64,000 nt of DNA from Alphaproteobacteria bacterium (GTDB lineage: Bacteria; Pseudomonadota; Alphaproteobacteria; Caulobacterales; Hyphomonadaceae). Made by a program: the position numbers and the translations under genes. Shown here in pieces: positions 1 through 9,205 of this stretch; position 1 is the first letter of the stretch; each line of letters begins with the position of its first letter. The stretch lies in contig JAAEZZ010000010.1 in NCBI GenBank assembly GCA_018222605.1, positions 62,001 to 126,000 on the forward strand, written 5' to 3'. Below the pieces are notes generated by a model. It did no database searches. It worked only from the letters and a program-made list of their open reading frames with translations, and was not told the DNA's origin.

Positions 1-370
1 TCCTCACAACCGAGTCAAAATTCGTGCGCATCACGGTCTCGAAATTCTCAGGGCTCATCTCGTGAAAACGCGCTGCATCACCAGAAACGCCTGCATTGAA
101 GACGATCGCATCCAGACGACCAAACGCACTCAGCGCCCGCGCGATCATCCGCTCACCGGCATCCGGCGCGGTGACATCGCTCGTCTCCGTAACGGCCTGC
201 CCGCCGACCTCGGCTATCTCACTCGCGACCTGCTCGGCAGAGTTTTCCTGGCCGTCGCGTACGCGGTTGTTGACCACGATACGACAGCCTTGCCGGGCAA
301 GGTCCAGCGCGAATGCGCGGCCCAATCCCTTGCCGCCGCCTGTTACGATCACAACTCTGCCGTCACTCAT
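1..370 (-). CDS. Short-chain dehydrogenase/reductase, partial (N-terminal 123 residues)
   Basis: The reading frame on the minus strand runs off the left edge of the window. It begins MSDGRVVIVTGGGKGLG, the Rossmann TGxxxGxG dinucleotide-binding motif, and later has FNAG, the SDR equivalent of NNAG. The catalytic Tyr-x-x-x-Lys lies outside the window. A GGAGGGA ribosome site at 376-382 fits the ATG at 370 better than the ATG at 373. It starts 28 bp after the thiolase stop on the same strand, so the two are probably one operon, with the SDR doing a 3-hydroxyacyl or ketone redox step. NAD(P) use is inferred from the family; the substrate is unknown. Confidence 0.85.
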   Translation of the reverse strand, partial: MSDGRVVIVTGGGKGLGRAFALDLARQGCRIVVNNRVRDGQENSAEQVASEIAEVGGQAVTETSDVTAPDAGERMIARALSAFGRLDAIVFNAGVSGDAARFHEMSPENFETVMRTNFDSVVR

Positions 371-398
371 CATTGTCCCTCCAGGCTCAGACCGGTAA

Positions 399-1646
399 TT
401 ATACGCGCTCGATCACCAGCGCTGCGCCGACACCGCCGCCGGCCAATGTTACCACCATGCCGCACTTGGCATCCCTGCGCTCCAGCTCATGCAGCAGGGT
501 TGTCGTCAGAATCGCCCCGGTCGCACCCATCGGGTGCCCCATGGCCAGATGTCCGCCATTGACGTTTACCCGGTCCATGTCCGGCCTGTATGTCCGTTCA
601 AAGAACAAGGGGGGAGCCGCAAAGGCCTCCATGAATTCAATCAGGTCCAGGTCATCGATGGAAAGGCCCGCGCGGCGCAGCACCTCTTCCATCGCCATGA
701 AGCCGCCGCGGAACTGGTCTACCGGATGGGATGTCGCCTCCGCATAAGCCACTACCCGCGCGCGAGGCGTCAGGCCTGCGGCATCTCCAGCAGCTTTCCC
801 GCCCATCAGGACCAGCGCCGCGGCATCCGACAGGCCCGGCGTGTTCGATACGGAATGGACATAGGAGATCTCACCCAGCTCCGGCTTGTGGCGCAGCATG
901 ATTGCCTCGCCGCCCGCCTTGCCGAGTTCCGCAAAGGCAGGCGCGCGCCGGCTGAGCGCTTCCACGCTCATATCACCCTTCACCCATTCATCCCGACCGC
1001 AGAGAACCTCCCCCGCCTCGGAAACCACCGGCACGACACTCGTATCATAATGCCCGGCCTGCCATGCTGCTGCGGCCTTCCTGTGAGAGCGCGCAGTAAT
1101 GTCATCCACATCCTGCTTGGTGAACCCGGCCTCAGTGGCCAGCAGTTCAGCCCCCAGGATCGGCGCCAGCCAGTTCAGCCTGTCTGCGCGCTCAGGGTCT
1201 GTGTAGACTGGCGCACTATCGGCCATGAATGGCACTCGCGACAACATCTCCACGCCGCCAGCCAGCATCAGACCGTCTTCCCCGCCCCTAACAGCCATTG
1301 CCGTATCGCCAATCGCGGACAGGCCAGAGACACAGTAATTGTTCAGTGTACGGGTCGTGACATTCCCGTTCAGGCCCGCACTGGCCTTGGCCAGATGCGC
1401 GATCTGGCCGCCTTGGGCGCCAACCTGCCCAACACAGCCAAGCGTCAACCGCGACAGATGTTGGTCAAGGTCCACACACTCACGCCGGGCGATTTCCCGC
1501 AGCAGTCCTGCAACCAGGTCTTCCGGATAAATCCCTTTCAGGCTGCCCTCTGCCCGCGCTTTCGCGCGCGGCGTTCGTAGCGCCTGATAAATAAATGCGT
1601 CCTGCAAGGCGCCCTCCCTGGCGGGGTCTGATGCCCCCGCATTCAT
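399..1646 (-). CDS. Thiolase-family protein (acetyl-CoA acyltransferase-like) with altered catalytic residues
   Basis: This 415-residue protein has the length and order of a FadA/AtoB-type thiolase. The acyl-accepting nucleophile is visible as Cys105 in NNYCVSG, and the GHPMGATG loop supplies His371. Two usual active-site elements differ. The NEAF asparagine is replaced (MEAF at 339-342). The C-terminal Cys-x-GGG acid/base cysteine is absent: the sequence reads TLAGGGVGAAL at 400-410, with Leu where Cys is expected. The family normally interconverts 3-ketoacyl-CoA and two acyl-CoAs; with these changes its direction or chemistry may differ. It sits directly upstream of the partial SDR on the same strand, which suggests a short beta-oxidation-type operon. 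Confidence 0.88.
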   Translation of the reverse strand: MNAGASDPAREGALQDAFIYQALRTPRAKARAEGSLKGIYPEDLVAGLLREIARRECVDLDQHLSRLTLGCVGQVGAQGGQIAHLAKASAGLNGNVTTRTLNNYCVSGLSAIGDTAMAVRGGEDGLMLAGGVEMLSRVPFMADSAPVYTDPERADRLNWLAPILGAELLATEAGFTKQDVDDITARSHRKAAAAWQAGHYDTSVVPVVSEAGEVLCGRDEWVKGDMSVEALSRRAPAFAELGKAGGEAIMLRHKPELGEISYVHSVSNTPGLSDAAALVLMGGKAAGDAAGLTPRARVVAYAEATSHPVDQFRGGFMAMEEVLRRAGLSIDDLDLIEFMEAFAAPPLFFERTYRPDMDRVNVNGGHLAMGHPMGATGAILTTTLLHELERRDAKCGMVVTLAGGGVGAALVIERV

Positions 1647-1849
1647 CCACTAAACAAACTTGCTTTATCGTACCCTAAATCAAGTTTGCGGCGAACATCA
1701 ACACGCCATTCCAGCATATTCATGTTCCTAACTGATATATTCCCCCAAGCAACTCACCAAGGGTTCTTTATTGCAAGTCATTTGGGATCAAGATAGCTTT
1801 CCGGCAACATACTGTGCTTAAGTGAGACAAAAGAATCCGGGGAGAACTC

Positions 1850-2650
1850 ATGCTTCAAATCATTGCCATCAATTTCGGCATATCGCTCGCGGCCTTCATT
1901 GCCCTCTGGGCGATCAGTGTGAAAATACGCAATGCCAGTATCGTGGATATTTTCTGGGGCCCGACCTGCGCCCTGCCCGCGCTGATGACCTGGCTGCAGC
2001 TTGGCCATCACAGCCTGCGCGCCACCCTGCTGACTGCCCTCGTCCTGCTCTGGGGCATGCGGCTCGGTCTGTACCTGTTCAGCCGCAATATCGGCCATGG
2101 CGAAGACTTCCGATATGTCCGCATGCGGGAAAAGGCGGGCGGTGATAAAGTGTTCGTCATGCGCAGCCTGACGCATGTCTTCATCCTGCAATGCGTGATT
2201 TCCTTCTTCGTCTCCCTGCCCGTCCAGATCGGCCAGTTCGGCGTCTCGCCCTGGTTCCTGTTCCCGGAAGGTGAACTCGGCGCGCTCGCCTATGCCGGCA
2301 TTGCGATCTTTGCCATCGGCCTGATCTTTGAGGCCGTCGGCGATTTCCAGCTGCAGCAATTCAAGAAAGACCCAGCCAACAAGGGCAAGCTGATGGACCG
2401 CGGCCTTTGGGGCTGGACGCGCCACCCGAACTATTTCGGCGATGCGGCCGTCTGGACCGGCCTGACGCTCATCGCCCTGGAAAGCCAGTGGGGCTTCCTG
2501 ACGATCCTCAGCCCGGCCCTGATGATCTATTTCCTCTATCACGCCTCCGGGAAGGCCCTGCTGGAGCGCTCCATGTCGCGCCGCTATCCGGAATACGAAA
2601 CCTACAAGAAGCGGGTCAGCGGTTTCTTCCCGCTGCCCCCTTCCAGATAG
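1850..2650 (+). CDS. DUF1295 family integral membrane protein (steroid 5-alpha-reductase-like fold)
   Basis: The 266-residue protein is almost wholly hydrophobic, with about six to seven predicted membrane segments. It carries the DUF1295 signature near its C-terminal third, RGLWGWTRHPNYFGDAAVW, and an early SIVDIFWG motif. The family is related to isoprenylcysteine methyltransferases and steroid 5-alpha-reductases, so a membrane-bound lipid or steroid reductase or methyltransferase role is possible, but no substrate can be read from the sequence. A GGGGAG ribosome site lies six bases before the ATG. It is transcribed divergently from the thiolase and converges on the CoA-ligase gene with only 3 bp between the stop codons. 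Confidence 0.85.
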   Translation: MLQIIAINFGISLAAFIALWAISVKIRNASIVDIFWGPTCALPALMTWLQLGHHSLRATLLTALVLLWGMRLGLYLFSRNIGHGEDFRYVRMREKAGGDKVFVMRSLTHVFILQCVISFFVSLPVQIGQFGVSPWFLFPEGELGALAYAGIAIFAIGLIFEAVGDFQLQQFKKDPANKGKLMDRGLWGWTRHPNYFGDAAVWTGLTLIALESQWGFLTILSPALMIYFLYHASGKALLERSMSRRYPEYETYKKRVSGFFPLPPSR

Positions 2651-2653
2651 GCC

Positions 2654-4450
2654 CTAAAAGCTCTGGACGCCCTCCGGCACAGGATCCGCATACAGCCAGC
2701 GGACTGTGTCGGCACGGCGCCGGATGGACAGGGCCTGGTTGATCGAGCCCTTGTCGGAGACCTCTCCCTCTGCCGCGACTGGCGGCTCCTCCAGGAAGGC
2801 AAACCGGCGCACACGCTCGCTTGAACCCTTGGCCTTGGCATTGAAATCTTCAATCCGCCCCCGGATGTCTTCTTCGCTCGCCTTCAGGCCCTGTGCCGTA
2901 GGCCAAGCCAGAATGCCGATCCGGTCATAGCCTTCCCCGCAGACCAGCGCGTCGGCCACATAGGGCGCCAGCTCTTTCACGACATTCGCGCGCAGTTCCC
3001 CGCCCTTGATCCAGGTGCCCGTGCTCAGCTTGAAGTCTTCCGACAGCCGCCCGGCAAATTGTAGCCCCTTGGCCGGCTCTGACGGGTCATTGAAAGCCGC
3101 TGCGTCACCGATGCAGTAATAGCCGTCCTCATCGAAGCTCTTCTCCGCGAGCCCCTCCTGCCGCAAGTATTGCGACATCACACAGGGCCCCTTCATGCGC
3201 AGCTCATAACGGTCCTGCATCGGCACCAGCTTCAGGCTGATCCCCGGCAGAGGCAGCCCGATGCCAACCCGGTCCGTTTCGAAATAGATACTCATACAGC
3301 CTGAGGTCGTCTCCGTCGCGCCGTACCCGGAGGTAATCAGAATGCGGAAACCTGTGGATTTCACCGCCAGTGCCTGCAGCCGATCATAGATAGGCTGTGG
3401 CAGGCCTGCGCCGCCGAACAGCAGCACGCGCATCTTCGCAAAGAAATGATCGCGCAGCGCGTCATCCTGCTCCAGCGCCTCAACCAGCATGGCATAGCCA
3501 ATCGGGACGCTGGTAAAGGTCGTCAGTTCCAAATCGTGAATGTTCCGAAGGGATTTGTCGAACATGCCGGGCAAGGGCCTGCCATCATCGACATGATACG
3601 ATCCGCCCACCAGCAGCGCCGCGACGGACACATAAAACCCCGACACATGGCTCCACGGCAGCCATTCCAGAATCTCCTGGTCCCAGGTGCCGGTACCCTT
3701 CATCGCCCACCAGCTTTGGGAAACACAAACGATCATCATTTCATGTGTCTGCACAACGGCCTTCGGCATGCCGGTAGAGCCTGATGTCAGCATATAGGCC
3801 GCATGGGTCTGCGGGGTCAGCGCAGCAATGCTCTGATCCACAGCATCGGTTTCCGGCGTTCCCGTCAGCACACCGAAAGGAATCAGTTTCGCATCGCCCG
3901 CAATGTTCTCGCGTGAGATGATTGTCGCATCCGGCAGGCATTCCCGCGCGGCAATTGCGTGAGCCTCACGCTCTGCAAACACGAAATGCGCCTGCACAAT
4001 GGACTGCGCATGCCGCAGGCGGGCATAGTCATTGTCCCGCCCGAGCAGGACATAATTCTCGCTGACCGGGGCGACAGGAATACCGGCGCACAGCGCACCA
4101 AAGCGTACAATTGCGTGCGAGATGGAGTTGCCGGACACGATCATCAGTGGGGTTTCCGCGCTGGCGCCCTGATCCAGAAACCATTGCGCGCAGGCCCGTA
4201 CGTCCCGCACAAACTCCTTATAGGTCTTGCGTATCCAGGCGCCATCCGGTCCGCGCTCGGCCATGGCTACACGGTCCGGCCAGGCCTCTGCCGCCTTCAT
4301 CAACCCCTGCGGAACCGTCGGCGCGATAAACTCCAGATCCGCCTCGGTTGACATGAGAATTGTGCCGTCATCGCGCGTTTCCATATCAAGCGCCACCGGC
4401 GGAAAGGCGACTTCCCGGAACGGGACAGTCTCAACTTTACTCTCGGTCAA
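2654..4450 (-). CDS. Feruloyl-CoA synthase-like acid-CoA ligase (ANL superfamily)
   Basis: This 598-residue cytoplasmic enzyme should activate a carboxylic acid, likely aromatic, as acyl-AMP and then acyl-CoA. The adenylate-forming P-loop TSGSTGMPK is at 222-230 and the A5 motif YGATETTSG at 376-384. The later GDAAAF and FAGRLSEDFKLSTGTW segments match the feruloyl-CoA synthase subgroup rather than generic fatty-acid ligases. A SDKGSINQ segment near the C-terminus carries the probable catalytic lysine. It is divergent from the SDR-oxygenase-thiolase run, with 186 bp between, and shares that control region. The oxygenase of the lignostilbene family next door supports a phenylpropanoid-type acid as substrate, but this is inference. 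Confidence 0.85.
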   Translation of the reverse strand: MTESKVETVPFREVAFPPVALDMETRDDGTILMSTEADLEFIAPTVPQGLMKAAEAWPDRVAMAERGPDGAWIRKTYKEFVRDVRACAQWFLDQGASAETPLMIVSGNSISHAIVRFGALCAGIPVAPVSENYVLLGRDNDYARLRHAQSIVQAHFVFAEREAHAIAARECLPDATIISRENIAGDAKLIPFGVLTGTPETDAVDQSIAALTPQTHAAYMLTSGSTGMPKAVVQTHEMMIVCVSQSWWAMKGTGTWDQEILEWLPWSHVSGFYVSVAALLVGGSYHVDDGRPLPGMFDKSLRNIHDLELTTFTSVPIGYAMLVEALEQDDALRDHFFAKMRVLLFGGAGLPQPIYDRLQALAVKSTGFRILITSGYGATETTSGCMSIYFETDRVGIGLPLPGISLKLVPMQDRYELRMKGPCVMSQYLRQEGLAEKSFDEDGYYCIGDAAAFNDPSEPAKGLQFAGRLSEDFKLSTGTWIKGGELRANVVKELAPYVADALVCGEGYDRIGILAWPTAQGLKASEEDIRGRIEDFNAKAKGSSERVRRFAFLEEPPVAAEGEVSDKGSINQALSIRRRADTVRWLYADPVPEGVQSF

Positions 4451-4543
4451 CTTAGTTCCTCCACTTGAATCTCGTTACTGGGTATGCTTTTACAATTGAC
4501 TGCAAGATGAGGGTCTGTTCCAATCAAAGTCAACAGGCTGCGG

Positions 4544-4610
4544 CTCGTCAGAACACAGCTACGCACAAAACTCGTCAGAATGCGCACTCAGCGGACTGCG
4601 CATTGACGAG
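4544..4610. promoter_or_regulatory. Direct and inverted repeats in the ligase/SDR divergent control region
   Basis: CTCGTCAGAA occurs at 4544-4553 and again at 4571-4580, 27 bp apart. The second copy also forms an inverted repeat: CTCGTCAGAATGCGC at 4571-4585 faces GCGCATTGACGAG at 4598-4610, pairing apart from a two-base bulge. The structure lies 27 bp before the SDR start and between divergent genes, so it could be a regulator site or an untranslated-leader hairpin. No regulator gene is adjacent. Confidence 0.45.
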
Positions 4611-4636
4611 ATAAAAAGACGGCAAAGGGAAACGTA

Positions 4637-5377
4637 ATGAAAATTGAAGGCTGCACGGCGCTGGTCACCGGAGGAAATCGCGGCATTGGTCAGGGGTTCG
4701 TCGAAGAACTTCTGAGCGCTGGCGCTCGCAAGGTTTATGTCGGCTCCCGCAATCCCGAAGACATTCCCGACAGCTACGCTGATCTTGGCGACAGGATTGA
4801 AGTCATCAAGCTGGACATCAGCAACCCGGATCAAGTCGCCGCCGCAGCCAGCAAGGCCACTGACGTCAATCTTCTGGTCAACAATGCCGGCGTTTTCCAC
4901 ATGACGACCCTGATGACCGCGCCGACCATGGATGACATGCGGTCTGAAATGGAGGTCAATTTCTTTGGCACCATGGCCATGTGCCGGGCCTTTGCGCCGA
5001 TCATAGAAGCCAATGGCGGCGGCACAATCGTGAACGTCCTCTCGGCGGGCGGCATTGTGGCCGTGCCGAACATGGGCGGCTATAGCCCCTCCAAATTCGC
5101 GATGCGCGCCGCATCAGACTGCCTGCGCGCAGAGCTCCGCTCAAGGAATATTCATGTCGCCGCCCTGATCGTCGGCTCTGTGAAGACACGCATGGCCGAG
5201 CATATCAAGAACATGAAACAGGCCCTGCCTTCCGATATCGGCAAAGCTGGCATTTTCGCGATTGAGAACAATATCAATGAACATGACACGGACCCACACG
5301 CCGTCAGCGTTCGCGCCTTCCTGGCACGCGACCCGCACGGCCTGGCGGAATCCATGGCCGCCCGTATGGCAAAGTGA
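4637..5377 (+). CDS. Short-chain dehydrogenase/reductase
   Basis: A complete 246-residue classical SDR. The cofactor loop TGGNRGIG is near residue 12, NNAG near residue 83, and the active-site YSPSK near residue 154. The length is typical of 240-260 residue members. It should be a cytosolic NAD(P)-linked alcohol/ketone oxidoreductase; the substrate is not readable. It opens a plus-strand run with the carotenoid-oxygenase-family gene (21 bp downstream), the thiolase and the flavin oxidoreductase, so it probably acts on an intermediate of the same pathway. An AAGGGAAACGTA stretch before the ATG is the likely ribosome site. Confidence 0.88.
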   Translation: MKIEGCTALVTGGNRGIGQGFVEELLSAGARKVYVGSRNPEDIPDSYADLGDRIEVIKLDISNPDQVAAAASKATDVNLLVNNAGVFHMTTLMTAPTMDDMRSEMEVNFFGTMAMCRAFAPIIEANGGGTIVNVLSAGGIVAVPNMGGYSPSKFAMRAASDCLRAELRSRNIHVAALIVGSVKTRMAEHIKNMKQALPSDIGKAGIFAIENNINEHDTDPHAVSVRAFLARDPHGLAESMAARMAK

Positions 5378-5398
5378 TTATTGTAACGGACATAGCTC

Positions 5399-6868
5399 AT
5401 GACTATTCTTTATAAAAACGAAATTGACTTCAAGATTCCGCCGAACGAGCATCCTTATCTCAATGGCGCATGGACACCGTGCCGCGAGGAAGTGGACGCC
5501 GTCGACATGGAAGTGATCGGGGAAATCCCGAAGGATATTTCCGGCATCTATGTCCGCAATACCGAGAACCCGGTGCATGAGGCGATTGGCGTCTACCACC
5601 CCTTTGATGGTGACGGCATGCTGCACGCCATGTCTTTCCACAATGGCCAGGCCAAATACTCAAACCGTCTTGTGCGCACCAAAGGCCTGCAAGCCGAAAC
5701 CGACGCGGGCCGCTCTCTTTGGACGGGAATTGCTGGAAACCCGGCCAAGTCGGAGCAGGAGGGCTGGGGCGCGCGCGGGCGCATGAAGGATGCATCGTCT
5801 ACGGACGTCGTGGTTCATGCCGGCCACATCCTGTCCACCTTCTATATGTGCGGTGAAGGCTATATGGTGGATCCGGAAACCCTGGAAACTACAGGCACCG
5901 CAGACTGGGTGCCGAAGGAAGGCATATCCGCCCACCCGAAAGTGGACCTCGCCACCGGAGAATTGCTGTTCTTCAATTACGGTAAGGAAGCGCCCTACAT
6001 GCACTATGGCGTGGTTGGGGCGGACAACAAGCTGAAACATTACATTCCCGTCGAACTGCCCGGCGCGCGCATGCCCCACGATATGGCGTTTACGGAGAAT
6101 TACTCCATTCTGGTTGACCTGCCCCTGTTCTGGCGACCTGACCTGTTGGAAGCCGGCATTCACGCTAATGGCTATTTTCCAGAGCTGCCAACACGCTTCG
6201 CCATCGTGCCGCGCTATGGCAGCGCGAATGAAATCCGCTGGTTCGAAGCCGCGCCAACTTATGTTCTCCACTGGATGAATGCCTGGGAAGAAGGCGACGA
6301 AATCATTCTCGATGGCTATTTCCAGGAAAACCCGGACCCGGCTCCGCTGGACGTTCCGGGCCTGGACAAACGCTTTGGCAAACTGCTCGCCAATATTGAT
6401 GAGCATTCCTTCCGTCCGAAGCTGCACCGCTGGCGCTTCAACCTGGTCACCGGCAAGACGACGGAAGAGCATCTGGACGAGCGGCTTCTGGAGTTTGGCT
6501 CCTTCAACCAGACTTATGCAGGCAGGAAATCCCGCTATCTCTACTCCACAACAACCAAGCCTGGCTGGTTCCTGTTCAATGGAATCGTGAAGCACGATAT
6601 GGAAACCGGCGATTCCGAAAGCTTCATGCTGGAAGACGGCCGCTATGCCAGCGAGTCGCCTTTTGTGCCACGCATCAATGCCAAGTCAGAGGATGACGGC
6701 TATCTCGTCAGCTTCATCATTGATACGGTGAATGACCGCTCCGAATGCGTCCTGATCGACGCGCAGAACATTTCGGCTGGCCCGGTTTGCCGGATCATTC
6801 TGCCGCACCGCATCTCCAGCGGTACACACGCGACCTGGGCGAACAAGGACGAACTCGTAACCGTTTAG
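5399..6868 (+). CDS. Carotenoid cleavage oxygenase family protein (lignostilbene dioxygenase-like), copy 1
   Basis: The 489-residue protein has the length of bacterial lignostilbene/apocarotenoid dioxygenases, seven-bladed propellers that split a C=C bond with O2 at a non-haem Fe(II). All four expected iron histidines are visible: His179 (SAHPKVD), His227 (PHDMAFTENY), His291 (LHWMNAWEEG) and His477 (SGTHATW). The usual N-terminal LRNGPNP motif is altered to VRNTENP, so it is a divergent member. It follows the SDR by 21 bp. Proximity to a feruloyl-CoA synthase-like ligase suggests cleavage of a stilbenoid or phenylpropanoid to aldehydes, but a carotenoid or retinoid substrate cannot be excluded. 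Confidence 0.88.
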   Translation: MTILYKNEIDFKIPPNEHPYLNGAWTPCREEVDAVDMEVIGEIPKDISGIYVRNTENPVHEAIGVYHPFDGDGMLHAMSFHNGQAKYSNRLVRTKGLQAETDAGRSLWTGIAGNPAKSEQEGWGARGRMKDASSTDVVVHAGHILSTFYMCGEGYMVDPETLETTGTADWVPKEGISAHPKVDLATGELLFFNYGKEAPYMHYGVVGADNKLKHYIPVELPGARMPHDMAFTENYSILVDLPLFWRPDLLEAGIHANGYFPELPTRFAIVPRYGSANEIRWFEAAPTYVLHWMNAWEEGDEIILDGYFQENPDPAPLDVPGLDKRFGKLLANIDEHSFRPKLHRWRFNLVTGKTTEEHLDERLLEFGSFNQTYAGRKSRYLYSTTTKPGWFLFNGIVKHDMETGDSESFMLEDGRYASESPFVPRINAKSEDDGYLVSFIIDTVNDRSECVLIDAQNISAGPVCRIILPHRISSGTHATWANKDELVTV

Positions 6869-6912
6869 GCCATTTCCGCGCCCGGCGCTGACACGAACAA
6901 GGATCAAGAACA

Positions 6913-8148
6913 ATGACGGCACCAGTCTATATTCTCGGCGGAACACAAAGTGACTTCTCGCTCAACTGGACCCGCGCGAACAAAAGCCTTTTCGACCTTT
7001 TCTCCGAAACGGTTCTGAGCGCGCTCGACAAGACCGGGCTGGAGCCCAGAGACGTGCAAGTCGGCCATGTCGGAAACTTTGTGGCCGAACTCTTCACCGG
7101 CCAGGGAATGCTCGGCGGATATTTCGGCCATGTGCATCCGGACTTTGCAGGCATGCCGGCCTCTCGCCATGAAGGCGCTTGCGCGTCCGGATCGCTCGCC
7201 GCACTGGCCGCCATGGCAGATATCCAGAGCGGGAAGTACGATCTCGCCTGCGTCGCGGGTATCGAGCTGATGCGGAATGTAGACGGCGAACAGGCCGCGA
7301 AGAATCTGGGCGCCGCCGCCTGGGTTGGCCGCGAGGCTCAGGGCCGTAAATATCTCTGGCCCGCCATGTTCTCTGATCTGTGTGATGAATATGAAAAGCG
7401 CTACGGATTGAATTATGATCACCTGATGGGTATCTCGAAAATCAATTTCGAGAATGGCCGTCGCAACCCCAATTCCCAAGCGCGGAAATGGCAGTTTAAC
7501 GACAAGAGCTTCACTGCCGATGATGAAGCCAACCCCGTGATCGATGGCTGGATGCGCCGTCAGGATTGCGGCCAGGTCACCGATGGCGCGGCGGTTATAT
7601 TCCTCGCCTCCGAAGAGCGCGCGCGTCAGTATGCGAAAGAGCGCGACATTGATTTCAACAAGCTGGCGGTCATCCGCGGCTGGGGCCACACGACGGCGCC
7701 GCTGCTGATGGAGACCAAGCTGGAGGAAAGCCGTGACCAGGATTACGTGCTTCCCTGGACCCGCAAGGCCATTACAGATGCCTATGCCCGCGCCGGGATT
7801 TCCGGTGTGGAAGAGGTCGACGCGATCGAGACGCATGATTGTTTCTCCATCACCGAATATATGGCGATTGAGCATTTCGGCATCACCGCGCCGGGCGAAG
7901 CCTGGAAGGCGGTTGAGGATGGCCGGATTGCCATGGGCGGCTCAATTCCGGTGAACCCATCGGGCGGCCTGATCGGCCTTGGCCACCCTGTCGGCGCGAC
8001 GGGCGTTCGGATGATGCTGGACTCCTATCGTCAGGTGACGGATCAGGCAGGTGACTATCAGGTCGAAGGCGCGAAAACCATGGCGACCTTCAATGTCGGC
8101 GGCTCTGGCACGACCAATTGCTCCTTTGTCATCGGCACGGCGGAATAG
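6913..8148 (+). CDS. SCP2-type thiolase / acetyl-CoA acetyltransferase
   Basis: A 411-residue thiolase of the SCP2-thiolase branch. The nucleophile is Cys90 in HEGACASGS. The HDCF motif characteristic of this branch is visible (ETHDCFSITEY), followed by NPSGGLIGLGHPVGATG with the catalytic His. It should cleave or form 3-ketoacyl-CoA. It lies 44 bp after the oxygenase gene and 45 bp before the flavin oxidoreductase in the same orientation, which suggests one operon. Unlike the thiolase at 399-1646 its active-site motifs are intact, so the two are not simple duplicates. Confidence 0.9.
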   Translation: MTAPVYILGGTQSDFSLNWTRANKSLFDLFSETVLSALDKTGLEPRDVQVGHVGNFVAELFTGQGMLGGYFGHVHPDFAGMPASRHEGACASGSLAALAAMADIQSGKYDLACVAGIELMRNVDGEQAAKNLGAAAWVGREAQGRKYLWPAMFSDLCDEYEKRYGLNYDHLMGISKINFENGRRNPNSQARKWQFNDKSFTADDEANPVIDGWMRRQDCGQVTDGAAVIFLASEERARQYAKERDIDFNKLAVIRGWGHTTAPLLMETKLEESRDQDYVLPWTRKAITDAYARAGISGVEEVDAIETHDCFSITEYMAIEHFGITAPGEAWKAVEDGRIAMGGSIPVNPSGGLIGLGHPVGATGVRMMLDSYRQVTDQAGDYQVEGAKTMATFNVGGSGTTNCSFVIGTAE

Positions 8149-8193
8149 AAAGCTGCTTCGGCAAGACTGACACCATTACAGAAAGGTTCACCG

Positions 8194-9135
8194 ATGGCCG
8201 CGCCAGCGTCTCAGGCCCTTGCGGGCATTCGGAACAAGCTCTCCATTCCGGCCATTTCGGCCCCGATGTTTCTGGTCTCCGGACCAGACCTGGTGAAAGC
8301 CACCTGCCGGAATGGCGTCATTGGCGCGTTTCCGTTTCCCAATGCCCGCACGATTGAAACGCTGGATCTGTGGCTGGACGATCTGGGGCGCACTCTGAAA
8401 GCTGATGAAAGCGCCGCGCCTTATGCCGTCAATCTGACGACGCACAAATCCTACGACCGTCTGGCTGACGAGATTGATTTGATCCGCAATCACAAGCCGA
8501 AGATCGTGATCACCGCGCTTGGCGGGCCGGACCCCGTGATTGATGTGGTCCATGACTATGGCGGCCTGGTGATTGCGGATGTGAACAGTCTGGACCATGC
8601 GCGCAAGGCGGTGGAAAAGGGCGCGGACGGGGTGGCGCTTGTCTCTTCCGGTGCGGGCGGACATACGGGCGCGATGTCCGGATTTGCCTTTGTCCCGGCT
8701 GTACGGGAGTTCTTTGACGGCGTGGTGATCCTGGCCGGATCGATCAGCACGGGCCGGGCGCTTCGTGCGGCGGAAGTGCTGGGCGCAGACCTTTGCTATA
8801 TCGGCACCAGTTTCATTGCAGCCGAAGAGAGTCTTGCCACACCGGAATATCGCGAGATGCTGGTAGCGGCGACCTATAATGATCTTGTGCTGAGCAATTC
8901 CCTGACCGGAGCCTATGCCAATTATCTGCGCCAGAGCTTGGACAAGATGGGCGTTGAATATGGCGGCCCGTCTTCGGCCGGCAAAATGGACCTGTCCAAT
9001 TCAGACTCCAAGATCAAGGCCTGGAGAGATGTCTGGTCAGCTGGCCATGGCGTCGGCAGCGTTCGCAGGATCGAACCCGCGGCAGACATTATCCAGCGCC
9101 TGCGTGCGGAATATGATGAGGCCAGCAAGCTGTAA
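8194..9135 (+). CDS. Nitronate monooxygenase-family FMN oxidoreductase
   Basis: A 313-residue TIM-barrel flavoprotein of the nitronate monooxygenase / 2-nitropropane dioxygenase family. The N-terminal substrate strand reads PAISAPMFLVSGPDLVKA, and phosphate-binding FMN segments are visible as SSGAGGHTGAMSGFA and LAGSISTGRALRAAEVLGAD. Members oxidise nitronates or act as NAD(P)H-dependent enoyl or quinone reductases, and sequence alone does not separate these. A GAAAGG ribosome site precedes the ATG. It is the last gene of the SDR-oxygenase-thiolase run and could reduce an unsaturated intermediate. It converges on the hypothetical gene at 9206. Confidence 0.85.
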   Translation: MAAPASQALAGIRNKLSIPAISAPMFLVSGPDLVKATCRNGVIGAFPFPNARTIETLDLWLDDLGRTLKADESAAPYAVNLTTHKSYDRLADEIDLIRNHKPKIVITALGGPDPVIDVVHDYGGLVIADVNSLDHARKAVEKGADGVALVSSGAGGHTGAMSGFAFVPAVREFFDGVVILAGSISTGRALRAAEVLGADLCYIGTSFIAAEESLATPEYREMLVAATYNDLVLSNSLTGAYANYLRQSLDKMGVEYGGPSSAGKMDLSNSDSKIKAWRDVWSAGHGVGSVRRIEPAADIIQRLRAEYDEASKL

Positions 9136-9205
9136 TATCCATTGCAGCACATCTGCCCGGCCCCGCGGTGCGGTCCGGTCAGGCGAGCCGTGTTTTCAGC
9201 GCATC

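Noticed and set aside
5660-7875. Long minus-strand frames opposite oxygenase copy 1 and the SCP2-type thiolase
   Set aside because: Both sense genes have complete catalytic motifs. The reverse frames have no recognisable domains or ribosome sites.
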